A DNA stretch of 64,000 nucleotides from positions 368,764-432,763 of the forward strand of contig NZ_CP061311.1 of assembly GCF_018688095.1 (NCBI RefSeq), written 5' to 3'. The DNA is from Polynucleobacter sp. AP-Titi-500A-B4. GTDB lineage: Bacteria; Pseudomonadota; Gammaproteobacteria; Burkholderiales; Burkholderiaceae. Shown here piece after piece: positions 54,133 through 61,683 of the stretch (position 1 is its first letter; each line of letters begins with the position of its first letter). A program made the translations under genes and the position numbers. Below the pieces are notes generated by a model, which ran no database searches, had not been told where the DNA came from, and saw nothing but the letters and a program-made list of their open reading frames with translations.

Positions 54133-54708
54133 ATGCCATTCAATGTACCGATCGCTCTAACTTGGTTACGTGTAGCAGCAATTCCATTGCTGGTAGCGAT
54201 TTTCTATCTCCCCAATACTTGGTTTACCCCATTTGAGAAGAATTTGATTGCGGCAATAATCTTTATCTTTGCTGCTATTACTGATTGGTTGGATGGATTT
54301 CTTGCGCGTCGCTTAAAGCAAGAGTCTGCTTTCGGTCAGTTTTTAGATCCCGTTGCGGATAAATTAATCGTTGCGGCTGCATTGTTAGTTCTCTTGAATA
54401 TGGATCGAGTTCAGGTTTGGGTTGCCCTGGTCATCATCGGTCGCGAAATCACAATCTCTGCACTCAGAGAATGGATGGCCTTGCTTGGGGCTGGTAAGAG
54501 TGTCGCCGTGCATATGGTGGGTAAGTTAAAAACAACCGCTCAGCTTGTTGCGATTCCTTTTTTACTACTGAATGACACCTTATTCGGCTGGCTCGACTGC
54601 GCCAAGATTGGTACTTGGTTAATTTGGGTGGCTGCATTCTTAACGCTTTGGTCGATGTTTTATTACCTGAAAAAAGCCTTGCCGCAATTGGCTGGCAAAA
54701 TAGACTAA
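54133..54708 (+). CDS. pgsA: Phosphatidylglycerophosphate synthase
   Basis: CDP-alcohol phosphatidyltransferase of 191 residues in the inner membrane. The signature D-G-x2-A-R-x8-G-x3-D-x3-D is met in DWLDGFLARRLKQESAFGQF and the following LDPVADK. About four to six membrane helices. The uvrC-pgsA order followed by tRNA genes is typical of proteobacteria. Confidence 0.95.
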   Translation: MPFNVPIALTWLRVAAIPLLVAIFYLPNTWFTPFEKNLIAAIIFIFAAITDWLDGFLARRLKQESAFGQFLDPVADKLIVAAALLVLLNMDRVQVWVALVIIGREITISALREWMALLGAGKSVAVHMVGKLKTTAQLVAIPFLLLNDTLFGWLDCAKIGTWLIWVAAFLTLWSMFYYLKKALPQLAGKID

Positions 54709-54824
54709 TTCCCTTCGGTCCTTATTTATAAAGGCTTATCGGGCTGTTTTAATTCCTAAAGTTTTCCTTTTCACGGGGAATAATGCTTTCTTTTGGATTG
54801 TTTGTTAAACTATCGCCCTGTTAT

Positions 54825-54900
54825 GCGGGAATAGCTCAGCTGGTAGAGCGATACCTTGCCAAGGTATAGGTCGGGAGTTCGAACCTCCTTTCCCGCTCCA
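54825..54900 (+). tRNA. tRNA-Gly (GCC)
   Basis: A 76-base cloverleaf with seven-pair acceptor stem (GCGGGAA / TTCCCGC), D-arm GCTCAGCTGGTAGAGC, anticodon loop TTGCCAA with GCC at 54858-54860, T-arm GTTCGAAC and encoded CCA. Confidence 0.98.
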
Positions 54901-54908
54901 AGTTCGAT

Positions 54909-54936
54909 GGGAAGCCCTAAAAAGCTTCCCATTTTT
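54909..54936 (+). terminator. Hairpin with T run between tRNA-Gly and tRNA-Cys
   Basis: Stem GGGAAGC / GCTTCCC with an eight-base loop and ATTTTT. It is placed between two tRNA genes just 49 bases apart, so it may end a share of tRNA-Gly transcripts or serve as a processing hairpin. Confidence 0.55.
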
Positions 54937-54949
54937 GATTCAGGTATGT

Positions 54950-55023
54950 GGCGCGTTGGCCGAGTGGTTAGGCAGGAGCCTGCAAAGCTTCGTACGGGGG
55001 TTCGATTCCCTCACGCGCCTCCA
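54950..55023 (+). tRNA. tRNA-Cys (GCA)
   Basis: A 74-base cloverleaf with acceptor stem GGCGCGT / ACGCGCC, anticodon loop CTGCAAA with GCA at 54982-54984, T-loop GTTCGATTC and encoded CCA. Confidence 0.98.
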
Positions 55024-55108
55024 GTGATTTCGCTTGACGAAATAGGTGTAGCACCTAAAATACTTTCAGAATGTTTCAGAAAGTCGCATCACTTTTTTAA
55101 AGCGAAAA

Positions 55109-55567
55109 ATGATCAAAATTCACACTTTTAAAATTAGCCTCCTCGCATTGTTTATAGCGGGCTTGGCTGCTTGCGCTTCTTCTGGTGATTCACCTACAGG
55201 CACGCCACAAGAAGTCCAGGAAATTCAATCCCAACTCTTGGGGGACATGCCTTTACCTGCAGCTTCAAAAATTATTGGCGCTGATTCATTAATTATTGGA
55301 CGTGGTGATAACTGGGTGGGCCGTGTTGTTTTATCTGGGGTGCAAACACCAACTGATATTTATGCCTTCTTCCAGTCTGAGTATCCGCGCGCTGGGTGGA
55401 CAACAGTAAGTGCCGTGAAATCGAAAACCAGTATTTTGGTATTTACCAAAGGTGATCGCACTGCTACTGTGGAATTGAATGAAGGTTCCATGACTGGACC
55501 TAAAACACTCATCACCATCACTTCATCACCGAAGAATGCTAACGTAGTGGCGCCAAGTAAGAAATAA
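55109..55567 (+). CDS. Hypothetical lipoprotein
   Basis: A 152-residue protein with a lipoprotein signal peptide: hydrophobic LLALFIAGLAAC with the lipobox LAAC and lipidated Cys22. The mature part (MPLPAASKIIGADSLIIGRGDNW, IYAFFQSEYPRAGWTTV, ILVFTKGDRTATVEL) looks like a small alpha/beta domain, probably periplasm-facing. Similar DUF-type lipoproteins exist in Burkholderiales, but I do not recall a function. It follows tRNA-Cys and ends in a terminator shared with lexA. Confidence 0.75.
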   Translation: MIKIHTFKISLLALFIAGLAACASSGDSPTGTPQEVQEIQSQLLGDMPLPAASKIIGADSLIIGRGDNWVGRVVLSGVQTPTDIYAFFQSEYPRAGWTTVSAVKSKTSILVFTKGDRTATVELNEGSMTGPKTLITITSSPKNANVVAPSKK

Positions 55568-55588
55568 TTGGTAAGAAACAATCAGAAA

Positions 55589-55618
55589 TAAAAAGGCCTC
55601 CACTGGAGGCCTTTTTAT
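55589..55618. terminator. Bidirectional terminator between lipoprotein gene and lexA
   Basis: Stem AAAAAGGCCTCCA / TGGAGGCCTTTTT between convergent genes. Confidence 0.9.
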
Positions 55619-55638
55619 TTGGTAAATGAATCTCTACC

Positions 55639-56358
55639 TCAGAGACCTTCAGCCCTGATTAGGCCGACTGCTTGACCTTCAATTGCAAAGTTTGGTTGAC
55701 GACCATCAACCACAATATTTTTAAAGTCTGGGTTTTCAGCCTGCAACTCGATCACCATGCCATTGGCAGTCTTCTTCTGTTGCCAGCGTTTTACCGTGAC
55801 TTCATCATCAAGACGTGCAACCACGATATCGCCATTGCGTACCTCAGTGGTTTTTCTAACAGCCAAGTAGTCGCCATCCAAAATGCCTGCATCACGCATA
55901 CTCATGCCTTTTACTTTTAATAAGTAATCAGCACCTTTGCTAAACAGGCTTGGGTCAATCGGTACTTGTTTCTCAATATGCTCAACTGCCATGATTGGTG
56001 AACCTGCAGCAACGCGACCGATTAACGGAAGTGTGAGTTGTTGTAACGCGCCTGATGGTAAAGACAGTTGACGATATTTATTCGAATGTTGTGTTTGGTT
56101 AAATCGTTGTGGAATACGAATGCCGCGAGAGGTGCCTGGCGTTAATTCGATATAACCTTTTTTGGCGAGTGCACGCAAATGTTCTTCAGCAGCATTTGCA
56201 GAAGCAAATCCCAGCTGTGTGGCTATCTCTGCGCGAGTCGGTGGTAGACCGCTCTCATCAATGGCTTTGGTGATAAGTTCCAAAATCTCACTCTGGCGTG
56301 CAGTGAGCTTGGGGAGGGCAGTCAGCTCCTCATGAAAATCGACTGTATTTATGTCCAT
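55639..56358 (-). CDS. lexA: LexA repressor
   Basis: SOS repressor and self-cleaving protease of 239 residues. The winged helix N-terminus (LTARQSEILELI, PPTRAEIATQLGFASANAAEEH) binds DNA. The cleavage site is Ala118-Gly119 in GRVAAGSP, with Ser153 in GMSMRDAG and Lys190 in EVTVKRW as the catalytic pair. About 15 residues precede the usual start; no ribosome binding site stands before the ATG, and the promoter layout suggests a leaderless transcript. A LexA box lies right before the ATG. Confidence 0.97.
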   Translation of the reverse strand: MDINTVDFHEELTALPKLTARQSEILELITKAIDESGLPPTRAEIATQLGFASANAAEEHLRALAKKGYIELTPGTSRGIRIPQRFNQTQHSNKYRQLSLPSGALQQLTLPLIGRVAAGSPIMAVEHIEKQVPIDPSLFSKGADYLLKVKGMSMRDAGILDGDYLAVRKTTEVRNGDIVVARLDDEVTVKRWQQKKTANGMVIELQAENPDFKNIVVDGRQPNFAIEGQAVGLIRAEGL

Positions 56359-56359
56359 A

Positions 56360-56375
56360 CTGGGATTGTATACAG
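56360..56375. promoter_or_regulatory. LexA (SOS) box of lexA
   Basis: CTG-N10-CAG with the half-site CTGTATA (minus strand: CTGTATACAATCCCAG), one base upstream of the lexA start codon. It overlaps the -10 box, as expected for autorepression. Confidence 0.8.
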
Positions 56376-56393
56376 CACTATTTCAGAATTCAA
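56365..56393 (-). promoter_or_regulatory. lexA promoter, leaderless
   Basis: On the minus strand TTGAAT (56388-56393) and TACAAT (56365-56370) are 17 bases apart. The -10 ends six bases before the ATG, so the start point should fall at or beside the ATG. Confidence 0.65.
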
Positions 56394-56417
56394 GCAATTT
56401 AAGGGGGATAATGGGGT

Positions 56418-57464
56418 ATGAGCACGATTAATGGCAATCCTGAAAATACCCCCCATATCTTGGTTTTGGGTATTGGCGGCACTATCGCTGGCTTAGCCCA
56501 AGACCCAGCCAACCCAAGCGCGTATCAAGCGGGGCAAGTGGGTATAGAGGCGCTTTTGGCCCGAATCCAAGAGGGTATTCCGGGGTCCGTAAAGTTCGTC
56601 TCTGAACAGCTTGCCAACATCGATAGTCGCGATCTTAGTGAAGAGCTACTAACCCAGATAGGCAATACTGTAAAGGAGTCTATTCAAGACTCTGCCGTAC
56701 AAGGGATCGTTATTACTCACGGCACAGATACCATAGAAGAGACTGGGTTTTTCTTGCATGCTACCTGCGGCAAGCTTGCTGAAAAATTAGGCAAAAGGGT
56801 GGTATTAACTGGCGCTATGCTGCCTTCAAATGTACCCCAAGCTGATGGCCCACAAAATCTCATGGATGCCTTGAAATGGGCCTCAACTGCCCCTGAAAAC
56901 TGTCCTGGAGGGGTATTTGCCGTATTTGCTGGCAAGGTCTGCCTGGCGCGAGATTTGGCAAAACGCCACAGCTCGGCTCTCAATGCACCATTAATAGATT
57001 CACCCAGTAGCCCAATAGGCTTAATCAATCCCTCTTGGCTATCTCGGGCTAGGGCAATTCAGGCCGCCTCAACTGAGGATTTGCCGATTCCTGAGACTTG
57101 GCCCTGGGTGGAAATTCTTACTAGCCATGCTGGTGCAAGGGCTCAACCCATTGAGGCAATGATGAGCGCGGGGGTTCAGGGTTTAGTTCTGGCGGGAACC
57201 GGTTTAGGTGGATTGCACGAAAATTGGCTGAGACCCTTAAAACAAGCTCAAGAGCAGGGTATCGCTCTAGTGCGTTCCACTCGCACAGGTGCTGGTCCCA
57301 CGGTAAGCACAAAAGACGGGCTTGCCTGCGAGTTGGCTGGCGGCCTTTCTGCACCCAGAGCAAGGATTGCCCTGCAATTAGCTTTAAATGCTGTGGTCAG
57401 CTCTAAATCCCTGACTTGGCAGGATTTTTTTGCTAGAATAGCGGTCTTGCCTGAGTTTAGGTAA
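56418..57464 (+). CDS. L-asparaginase family protein
   Basis: Hydrolyses asparagine to aspartate and ammonia. The first catalytic motif is LGIGGTIAGLAQD with the nucleophile Thr, and the second VITHGTDTIEETGFFLH with Thr-Asp; the 348-residue length fits bacterial type I/II enzymes. No signal peptide is present, so it is probably cytoplasmic. GGGGGAT precedes the ATG. Divergent from lexA over 59 bases, so LexA binding could affect it, though this is not shown. Confidence 0.92.
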   Translation: MSTINGNPENTPHILVLGIGGTIAGLAQDPANPSAYQAGQVGIEALLARIQEGIPGSVKFVSEQLANIDSRDLSEELLTQIGNTVKESIQDSAVQGIVITHGTDTIEETGFFLHATCGKLAEKLGKRVVLTGAMLPSNVPQADGPQNLMDALKWASTAPENCPGGVFAVFAGKVCLARDLAKRHSSALNAPLIDSPSSPIGLINPSWLSRARAIQAASTEDLPIPETWPWVEILTSHAGARAQPIEAMMSAGVQGLVLAGTGLGGLHENWLRPLKQAQEQGIALVRSTRTGAGPTVSTKDGLACELAGGLSAPRARIALQLALNAVVSSKSLTWQDFFARIAVLPEFR

Positions 57465-57517
57465 GGGTTTAAAAAGTGTTGTGAGCAGTACCTACAATTT
57501 GTTACTACCTTGTCACA

Positions 57518-57560
57518 CTGGCGCTAATTTCAAAACCATCAGAAATTAGCAAGACGCCCA
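57518..57560 (+). promoter_or_regulatory. Hairpin in the rpsF leader, possible S6:S18 control site
   Basis: A perfect nine-pair stem (GCTAATTTC 57523-57531 / GAAATTAGC 57542-57550) is extended by an outer CTGG/CCAG part across an asymmetric AAGA bulge, 28 bases before rpsF. Leaders of rpsF operons in many bacteria bind S6:S18; the key conserved bases were not checked. Confidence 0.4.
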
Positions 57561-57587
57561 GGTGACTTCATCCTTAAGGAGTGTTTG

Positions 57588-57962
57588 ATGCGTCATTATG
57601 AAATCGTCTTTATCGTCCATCCGGACCAAAGCGAGCAAGTGCCAGCGATGATCGATCGCTACAAAGCTACATTAGCAGCTGCGGGCGGCAAAATTCATCG
57701 TATTGAAGATTGGGGTCGTCGTCAGATGGCTTACATGATCGACAAGCTTGCTAAAGCCCACTACGTTTGCATGAATATTGAGTGCGACCAGAAAACTCTG
57801 GAAGAGCTCGAGCATGCGTTCAAATTTAACGATGCTGTTTTGCGTCACCTCATCATCAAGACTAAGAAAGCTGAAACAGAGCCTTCTATCATGATGAAAG
57901 AAGTGCAGCGCGAAGAGGCACGCAAATCAGCTCAATCCGAAGCTCCTGTAGCAGCGGAATAA
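57588..57962 (+). CDS. rpsF: 30S ribosomal protein S6
   Basis: A 124-residue S6 protein. The start MRHYEIVFIVHPDQSEQV is diagnostic; DWGRRQMAYMIDKL is also conserved. The start at 57588 has AAGGAG seven bases before it; the TTG one codon earlier is not used. It leads rpsF-priB-rpsR-rplI-dnaB. Confidence 0.97.
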   Translation: MRHYEIVFIVHPDQSEQVPAMIDRYKATLAAAGGKIHRIEDWGRRQMAYMIDKLAKAHYVCMNIECDQKTLEELEHAFKFNDAVLRHLIIKTKKAETEPSIMMKEVQREEARKSAQSEAPVAAE

Positions 57963-58021
57963 GTTAGAAATTTGAAGAGGAATACACAGACTAGAGAACG
58001 TATTAGAGAAGCGGAGCGGCG

Positions 58022-58315
58022 TTGAATCATTTCACCCTCACTGCAATCTTAGTATCTAAAGACGCGATTCGATTTACACCTGCAGGAATACCGGTGATGC
58101 ATTGCCAGCTAGAACATAGCGGCGAAGCAAACGAGGTAGGGGTAGCAAGGAAAATTCAGATGAGTGTTGAAGCCATAGTAATCGGTCCAATACAAAAGGA
58201 TCTAGAGCAAATGGATTTAGGAGCTGAGGCGGTGTTTGAAGGATTCTTAGCACCGAAGACTCTACGTAATCAAAGACTGGTTTTCCATATTACCCATATT
58301 CAATTGAAAAATTAA
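58022..58315 (+). CDS. priB: Primosomal replication protein N
   Basis: Single-strand DNA-binding OB-fold protein of 97 residues for restart of stalled forks. It starts with TTG (LNHFTLTAILVSKDAI as read, first residue Met), with GGAG seven bases before. The OB segments GIPVMHCQLEHSG and FLAPKTLRNQRLVFHI match PriB. The place between rpsF and rpsR is that of priB in all beta- and gammaproteobacteria. Confidence 0.94.
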   Translation: MNHFTLTAILVSKDAIRFTPAGIPVMHCQLEHSGEANEVGVARKIQMSVEAIVIGPIQKDLEQMDLGAEAVFEGFLAPKTLRNQRLVFHITHIQLKN

Positions 58316-58328
58316 AGAGGAAATCATC

Positions 58329-58601
58329 ATGGCGTTTGGAAAGAAACCCGATTTCAAAAAGAAACCAGCTCAGAACCCATTGTTCAAGCGTAAGCGTTAT
58401 TGCCGTTTCACTGTTGCTGGCGTAGAACAGATCGACTACAAAGATGTAGATACATTGAAGGACTTTATTGGTGAAAACGCCAAGATCACTCCTGCTCGTT
58501 TGACAGGCACTAAAGCTAAATATCAGCGTCAGTTAGACACTGCTATCAAGCGTGCTCGTTTCTTGGCTTTGTTGCCATTCTCCGATCAACATAGAAAATA
58601 A
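58329..58601 (+). CDS. rpsR: 30S ribosomal protein S18
   Basis: A 90-residue S18 protein with KRKRYCRFTVAGVEQIDYKD and the conserved RLTGTKAKYQRQLDTAIKRA. It has about ten extra residues at the N-terminus compared with E. coli. AGAGGA precedes the ATG. Confidence 0.98.
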   Translation: MAFGKKPDFKKKPAQNPLFKRKRYCRFTVAGVEQIDYKDVDTLKDFIGENAKITPARLTGTKAKYQRQLDTAIKRARFLALLPFSDQHRK

Positions 58602-58614
58602 TTGGGAGCCCTCA

Positions 58615-59067
58615 ATGCAAATCATTCTTTTAGAAAAAGTAACAAACTTGGGCAACCTCGGTGACGTAGTTCGCGTTAAAGACGGTTTCGCTCGTAATTT
58701 CCTAATCCCACAACGTAAAGCTCGTCGTGCAACTGAAGCAGCTATCGCTGACTTTGCAACACGTCGTGCTGAGTTGGAGAAATTAGCTGCTGAGAAATTA
58801 GCTGCTGCTGAAGCGGTTGGTGTAAAGCTCAAAGACTTGGTTCTCGAAATCGGTCAAAAAGCTGGCGTTGACGGTCGCTTGTTTGGTTCTGTAACTAACC
58901 ACGATATCGCTGATGCTTTGAAAGCCAAAGGTTTCACGATTGAGAAAGCTTCAATCCGTATGCCTACTGGACCATTGAAAATGGTTGGTGATCATCCTGT
59001 TGCGGTTGCTGTTCATACCGACGTAGTAGTGGATATCACTATTCGTGTAGTTGGCGAGCAAGCTTAA
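58615..59067 (+). CDS. rplI: 50S ribosomal protein L9
   Basis: A 150-residue L9 protein: MQIILLEKVTNLGNLGDVV, the long connecting helix (TRRAELEKLAAEKLAAAEAV) and the C-terminal RNA-binding domain with DGRLFGSVTNHDI. The start at 58615 has GGGAG before it; the open frame extends upstream into rpsR but without meaning. Confidence 0.98.
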   Translation: MQIILLEKVTNLGNLGDVVRVKDGFARNFLIPQRKARRATEAAIADFATRRAELEKLAAEKLAAAEAVGVKLKDLVLEIGQKAGVDGRLFGSVTNHDIADALKAKGFTIEKASIRMPTGPLKMVGDHPVAVAVHTDVVVDITIRVVGEQA

Positions 59068-59087
59068 TTAGTCTGTAAACTAGCCTC

Positions 59088-61583
59088 ATGGCTGAATCCC
59101 GTTCACGTACCGTTACGCTGAATCCCGGCATGACGGGTTCTGGGGATGCAGTCGTGCAGGCTTTGAAAGTTCCTCCACATTCTGTAGAAGCCGAGCAATC
59201 ACTGCTCGGTGGTCTACTGATCGATAACTCCTCTTGGGACAACCTTGGTGGAGTCTTAAACGACAAAGATTTCTATCGTCCTGAGCATGCATTGATCTAC
59301 AAGGTCATTGCACGTTTAGTTGGCGATAACCATCCCGCAGACGTTATTACTGTTCACGATGCAATTAAGTCTGAGCAGGGCGGTGATCTGGTTAGCATTG
59401 ACTACCTTAATTCATTAGCGCAAAACACACCGAGCGCAGCGAACATTAAAGGCTATGCCGATATCGTTCGTGACCGCAGTATTTTGCGCCGTTTGATTGA
59501 AGTCTCTGACAGTATTGTTAACTCAGCATTCGTACCAGAGGGGCGTACAGTACGAACCCTATTGGATGAAGCGGAGTCTCGCATCTTGCAAATTGGTGAG
59601 GAGGGTAGTCGCAAAGCCGATTACTTGGAGATCGAACCATTACTGCGCTCAGTTGTTGCCAGAATTGATGAGCTCTATAACCGTCAAGGCGGAAGTGATA
59701 TCACCGGTATCGCAACGGGCTTTATTGATTTAGATAAACAAACTAGCGGTTTACAAAAAGGTGACTTAGTCATTGTTGCTGGAAGACCCTCGATGGGTAA
59801 AGCGCAGCCTTTGGATGCAAAAGTGAAAACCGTTGATGGCTGGAAATTGATGGGCGATTTAAAGTTTGGTGATCGCCTTGCTTCTGTGGATGGTCAGCAT
59901 TCAATGGTCACGGGCATTTATCCACAAGGCACAAAGCAGATCTATAAAGTCACTTTTTCAGATGGCCGTCAAGCTGAGTGCTGTGATGAGCATCTCTGGC
60001 GGGTAATGTATCGCGATTGGTCCGAGCCACGAGTTATCAACACCACTCGCTTAATGGAAATGTTGCAGTGTGTTCGATATAAGAACAGATTATGGATTGA
60101 CCCAGTTTCAGGCGATTTTGGTCACTCAAATGCCTTACCAATTCACCCTTGGGTTTTAGGTGCGTTGCTAGGTGATGGCACTCTAGCCCTATCTCATAGA
60201 TCAGTCATGTTTTCAACTAAGTCACCTGAGCTTGTAGAACGCATGAATTTGCTTGCGAACTATGAGATGGAGTTAGTGCATGCTAATGCATATGACTGGA
60301 GATTAGTTTCGAAAGAAAGAATTGCTGCTAATGGTCAAAGAGCGGCTATCAAGACAAATTATTTTAGAGCTGCTTTAGATGAATTAGGTGTTTTAGGTTG
60401 CAGGAGTTTTGATAAATATATTCCGGCTACTTATCTTGAGGCCAATAAGAATTCTCGTCTTACATTGCTCCAGGGTTTGATGGATACCGATGGATGGATT
60501 GAGAAGTGGGGCTCTATTCGTTTTTGTACAGCAAGCAAGCAATTATCTGAAGATGTTGCAACTTTAGCTAGGTCATTAGGAGGCTTTTGCTCCATAGCAC
60601 AAAAGCAAACGAGCTATACCTACAAGGGTGAAAAGAAGCAAGGCCGCTTATCTTATGTTTTGAATATGAGTTTTGGCCCCGGTTTTCAAGCTTTTACTCT
60701 GCCTGAAAAGGCTGAAAGGTTAAGAGCAAGCTGGGATCGCCAACGTAGAATTTCATTTCAAAGTATTGAGCCTTCCAGGATGTCTGAGGCGCAATGTATT
60801 TCAGTTAGCCACCCACAAAGAACTTACGTAACGAATGATTATGTTGTTACGCACAACACTGCATTTGCACTCAATATTGCAGAGAACGTCGCACTCGCTG
60901 AAGGTTTACCAGTTGTAGTCTTCTCGATGGAGATGTCCGGTGAGCAATTAGCAGCCCGTCTATTGGGTTCTGTTGGTCGTGTTGATCAAGGTCGTATGCG
61001 TACTGGAAAGTTGCAAGATGATGAATGGCCACGCGTCACCGACGCGATTGCGCGTTTAAGCAATACCCAAATTTTGATTGATGAGACTGGTTCTCTATCT
61101 AGCCTTGAATTGCGAGCCCGTGCACGTCGTATTGCCAGAAACTTTGGCGGTACTTTAGGTTTGGTAGTAATTGACTACTTGCAGTTGATGAGTGGCTCTG
61201 GTTCTGAGAACCGCGCTACAGAGATTTCAGAAATCTCACGCTCACTCAAGTCACTCGCAAAAGAATTGCAGTGCCCAGTCGTTGCTCTCTCACAGTTAAA
61301 TCGCGGTCTTGAGCAGCGTCCTAATAAACGTCCCATCATGTCTGACTTGCGTGAGTCAGGTGCTATCGAACAAGATGCTGACTTGATCATGTTTATTTAT
61401 CGTGATGAGGTCTATCACCCAGATACCACCACCGATAAAGGTGTGGCTGAGATCATTATCGGTAAGCAGCGTAATGGCCCAATTGGTACAGTGAGATTAA
61501 GTTGGCAAGGTCCGTATACCAAGTTCGATAACTTGGCGATGGGCTCAATTGGATACTCTTCTGGTGGTTACGAGCCTTTCTAG
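59088..61583 (+). CDS. dnaB: Replicative DNA helicase DnaB interrupted by an intein
   Basis: An 831-residue precursor of the replication fork helicase. Residues 1-238 and 591-831 join to give a normal 479-residue DnaB: N-terminal domain (PPHSVEAEQSLLGGLLIDN), Walker A GRPSMGK|TAFALN split by the intein, Walker B LVVIDYLQLMSG, and QLNRGLEQRPNKRP with the arginine-finger region. The middle 352 residues are an intein (see separate entry). The frame is open throughout with no stop, so the host must splice it to replicate. It is the last gene of the rpsF cluster and ends in a terminator. No ribosome binding site is clear before the ATG. Confidence 0.96.
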   Translation: MAESRSRTVTLNPGMTGSGDAVVQALKVPPHSVEAEQSLLGGLLIDNSSWDNLGGVLNDKDFYRPEHALIYKVIARLVGDNHPADVITVHDAIKSEQGGDLVSIDYLNSLAQNTPSAANIKGYADIVRDRSILRRLIEVSDSIVNSAFVPEGRTVRTLLDEAESRILQIGEEGSRKADYLEIEPLLRSVVARIDELYNRQGGSDITGIATGFIDLDKQTSGLQKGDLVIVAGRPSMGKAQPLDAKVKTVDGWKLMGDLKFGDRLASVDGQHSMVTGIYPQGTKQIYKVTFSDGRQAECCDEHLWRVMYRDWSEPRVINTTRLMEMLQCVRYKNRLWIDPVSGDFGHSNALPIHPWVLGALLGDGTLALSHRSVMFSTKSPELVERMNLLANYEMELVHANAYDWRLVSKERIAANGQRAAIKTNYFRAALDELGVLGCRSFDKYIPATYLEANKNSRLTLLQGLMDTDGWIEKWGSIRFCTASKQLSEDVATLARSLGGFCSIAQKQTSYTYKGEKKQGRLSYVLNMSFGPGFQAFTLPEKAERLRASWDRQRRISFQSIEPSRMSEAQCISVSHPQRTYVTNDYVVTHNTAFALNIAENVALAEGLPVVVFSMEMSGEQLAARLLGSVGRVDQGRMRTGKLQDDEWPRVTDAIARLSNTQILIDETGSLSSLELRARARRIARNFGGTLGLVVIDYLQLMSGSGSENRATEISEISRSLKSLAKELQCPVVALSQLNRGLEQRPNKRPIMSDLRESGAIEQDADLIMFIYRDEVYHPDTTTDKGVAEIIIGKQRNGPIGTVRLSWQGPYTKFDNLAMGSIGYSSGGYEPF
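59802..60857 (+). mobile_element. DnaB intein, class 3, with LAGLIDADG homing endonuclease
   Basis: In-frame protein splicing element of 352 residues at GRPSMGK|T of DnaB. Intein residue 1 is Ala (AQPLDAKVKTVDGW). Block B reads GRQAECCDEHLWRV with His64 and Trp66. The endonuclease has LGALLGDGTL (Asp125) and LLQGLMDTDGW (Asp228). Block F is AQCISVSHPQ with Cys332, and block G is DYVVTHN with Thr350, His351 and Asn352; the first C-extein residue is Thr. Trp66, Cys332 and Thr350 are the triad that defines class 3 inteins, which use the block F cysteine as first nucleophile. AGA and AGG arginine codons are frequent inside and rare outside, and the 60180-60780 part looks AT-richer, supporting recent transfer. 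Confidence 0.93.
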
Positions 61584-61620
61584 AAATAAGTCAACACAAT
61601 ATCTTTAACAGTAGATAAAC

Positions 61621-61649
61621 AAAAAGCCTCGCAGTGCGAGGCTTTTTTA
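61621..61649. terminator. Terminator of the rpsF-dnaB cluster
   Basis: Stem AAAAAGCCTCGCA / TGCGAGGCTTTTT with a T run, between dnaB and the convergent small repeat protein gene. Confidence 0.9.
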
Positions 61650-61683
61650 CTGAAGGAGATAAATAAAATTTATCTAACTCATT

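Noticed and set aside
59088..61583. dnaB as a natural fusion protein or gene with a group I/II intron
   Set aside because: The insertion is in frame without stop, has protein-splicing blocks at both ends and ends in His-Asn before Thr, so it is an intein.
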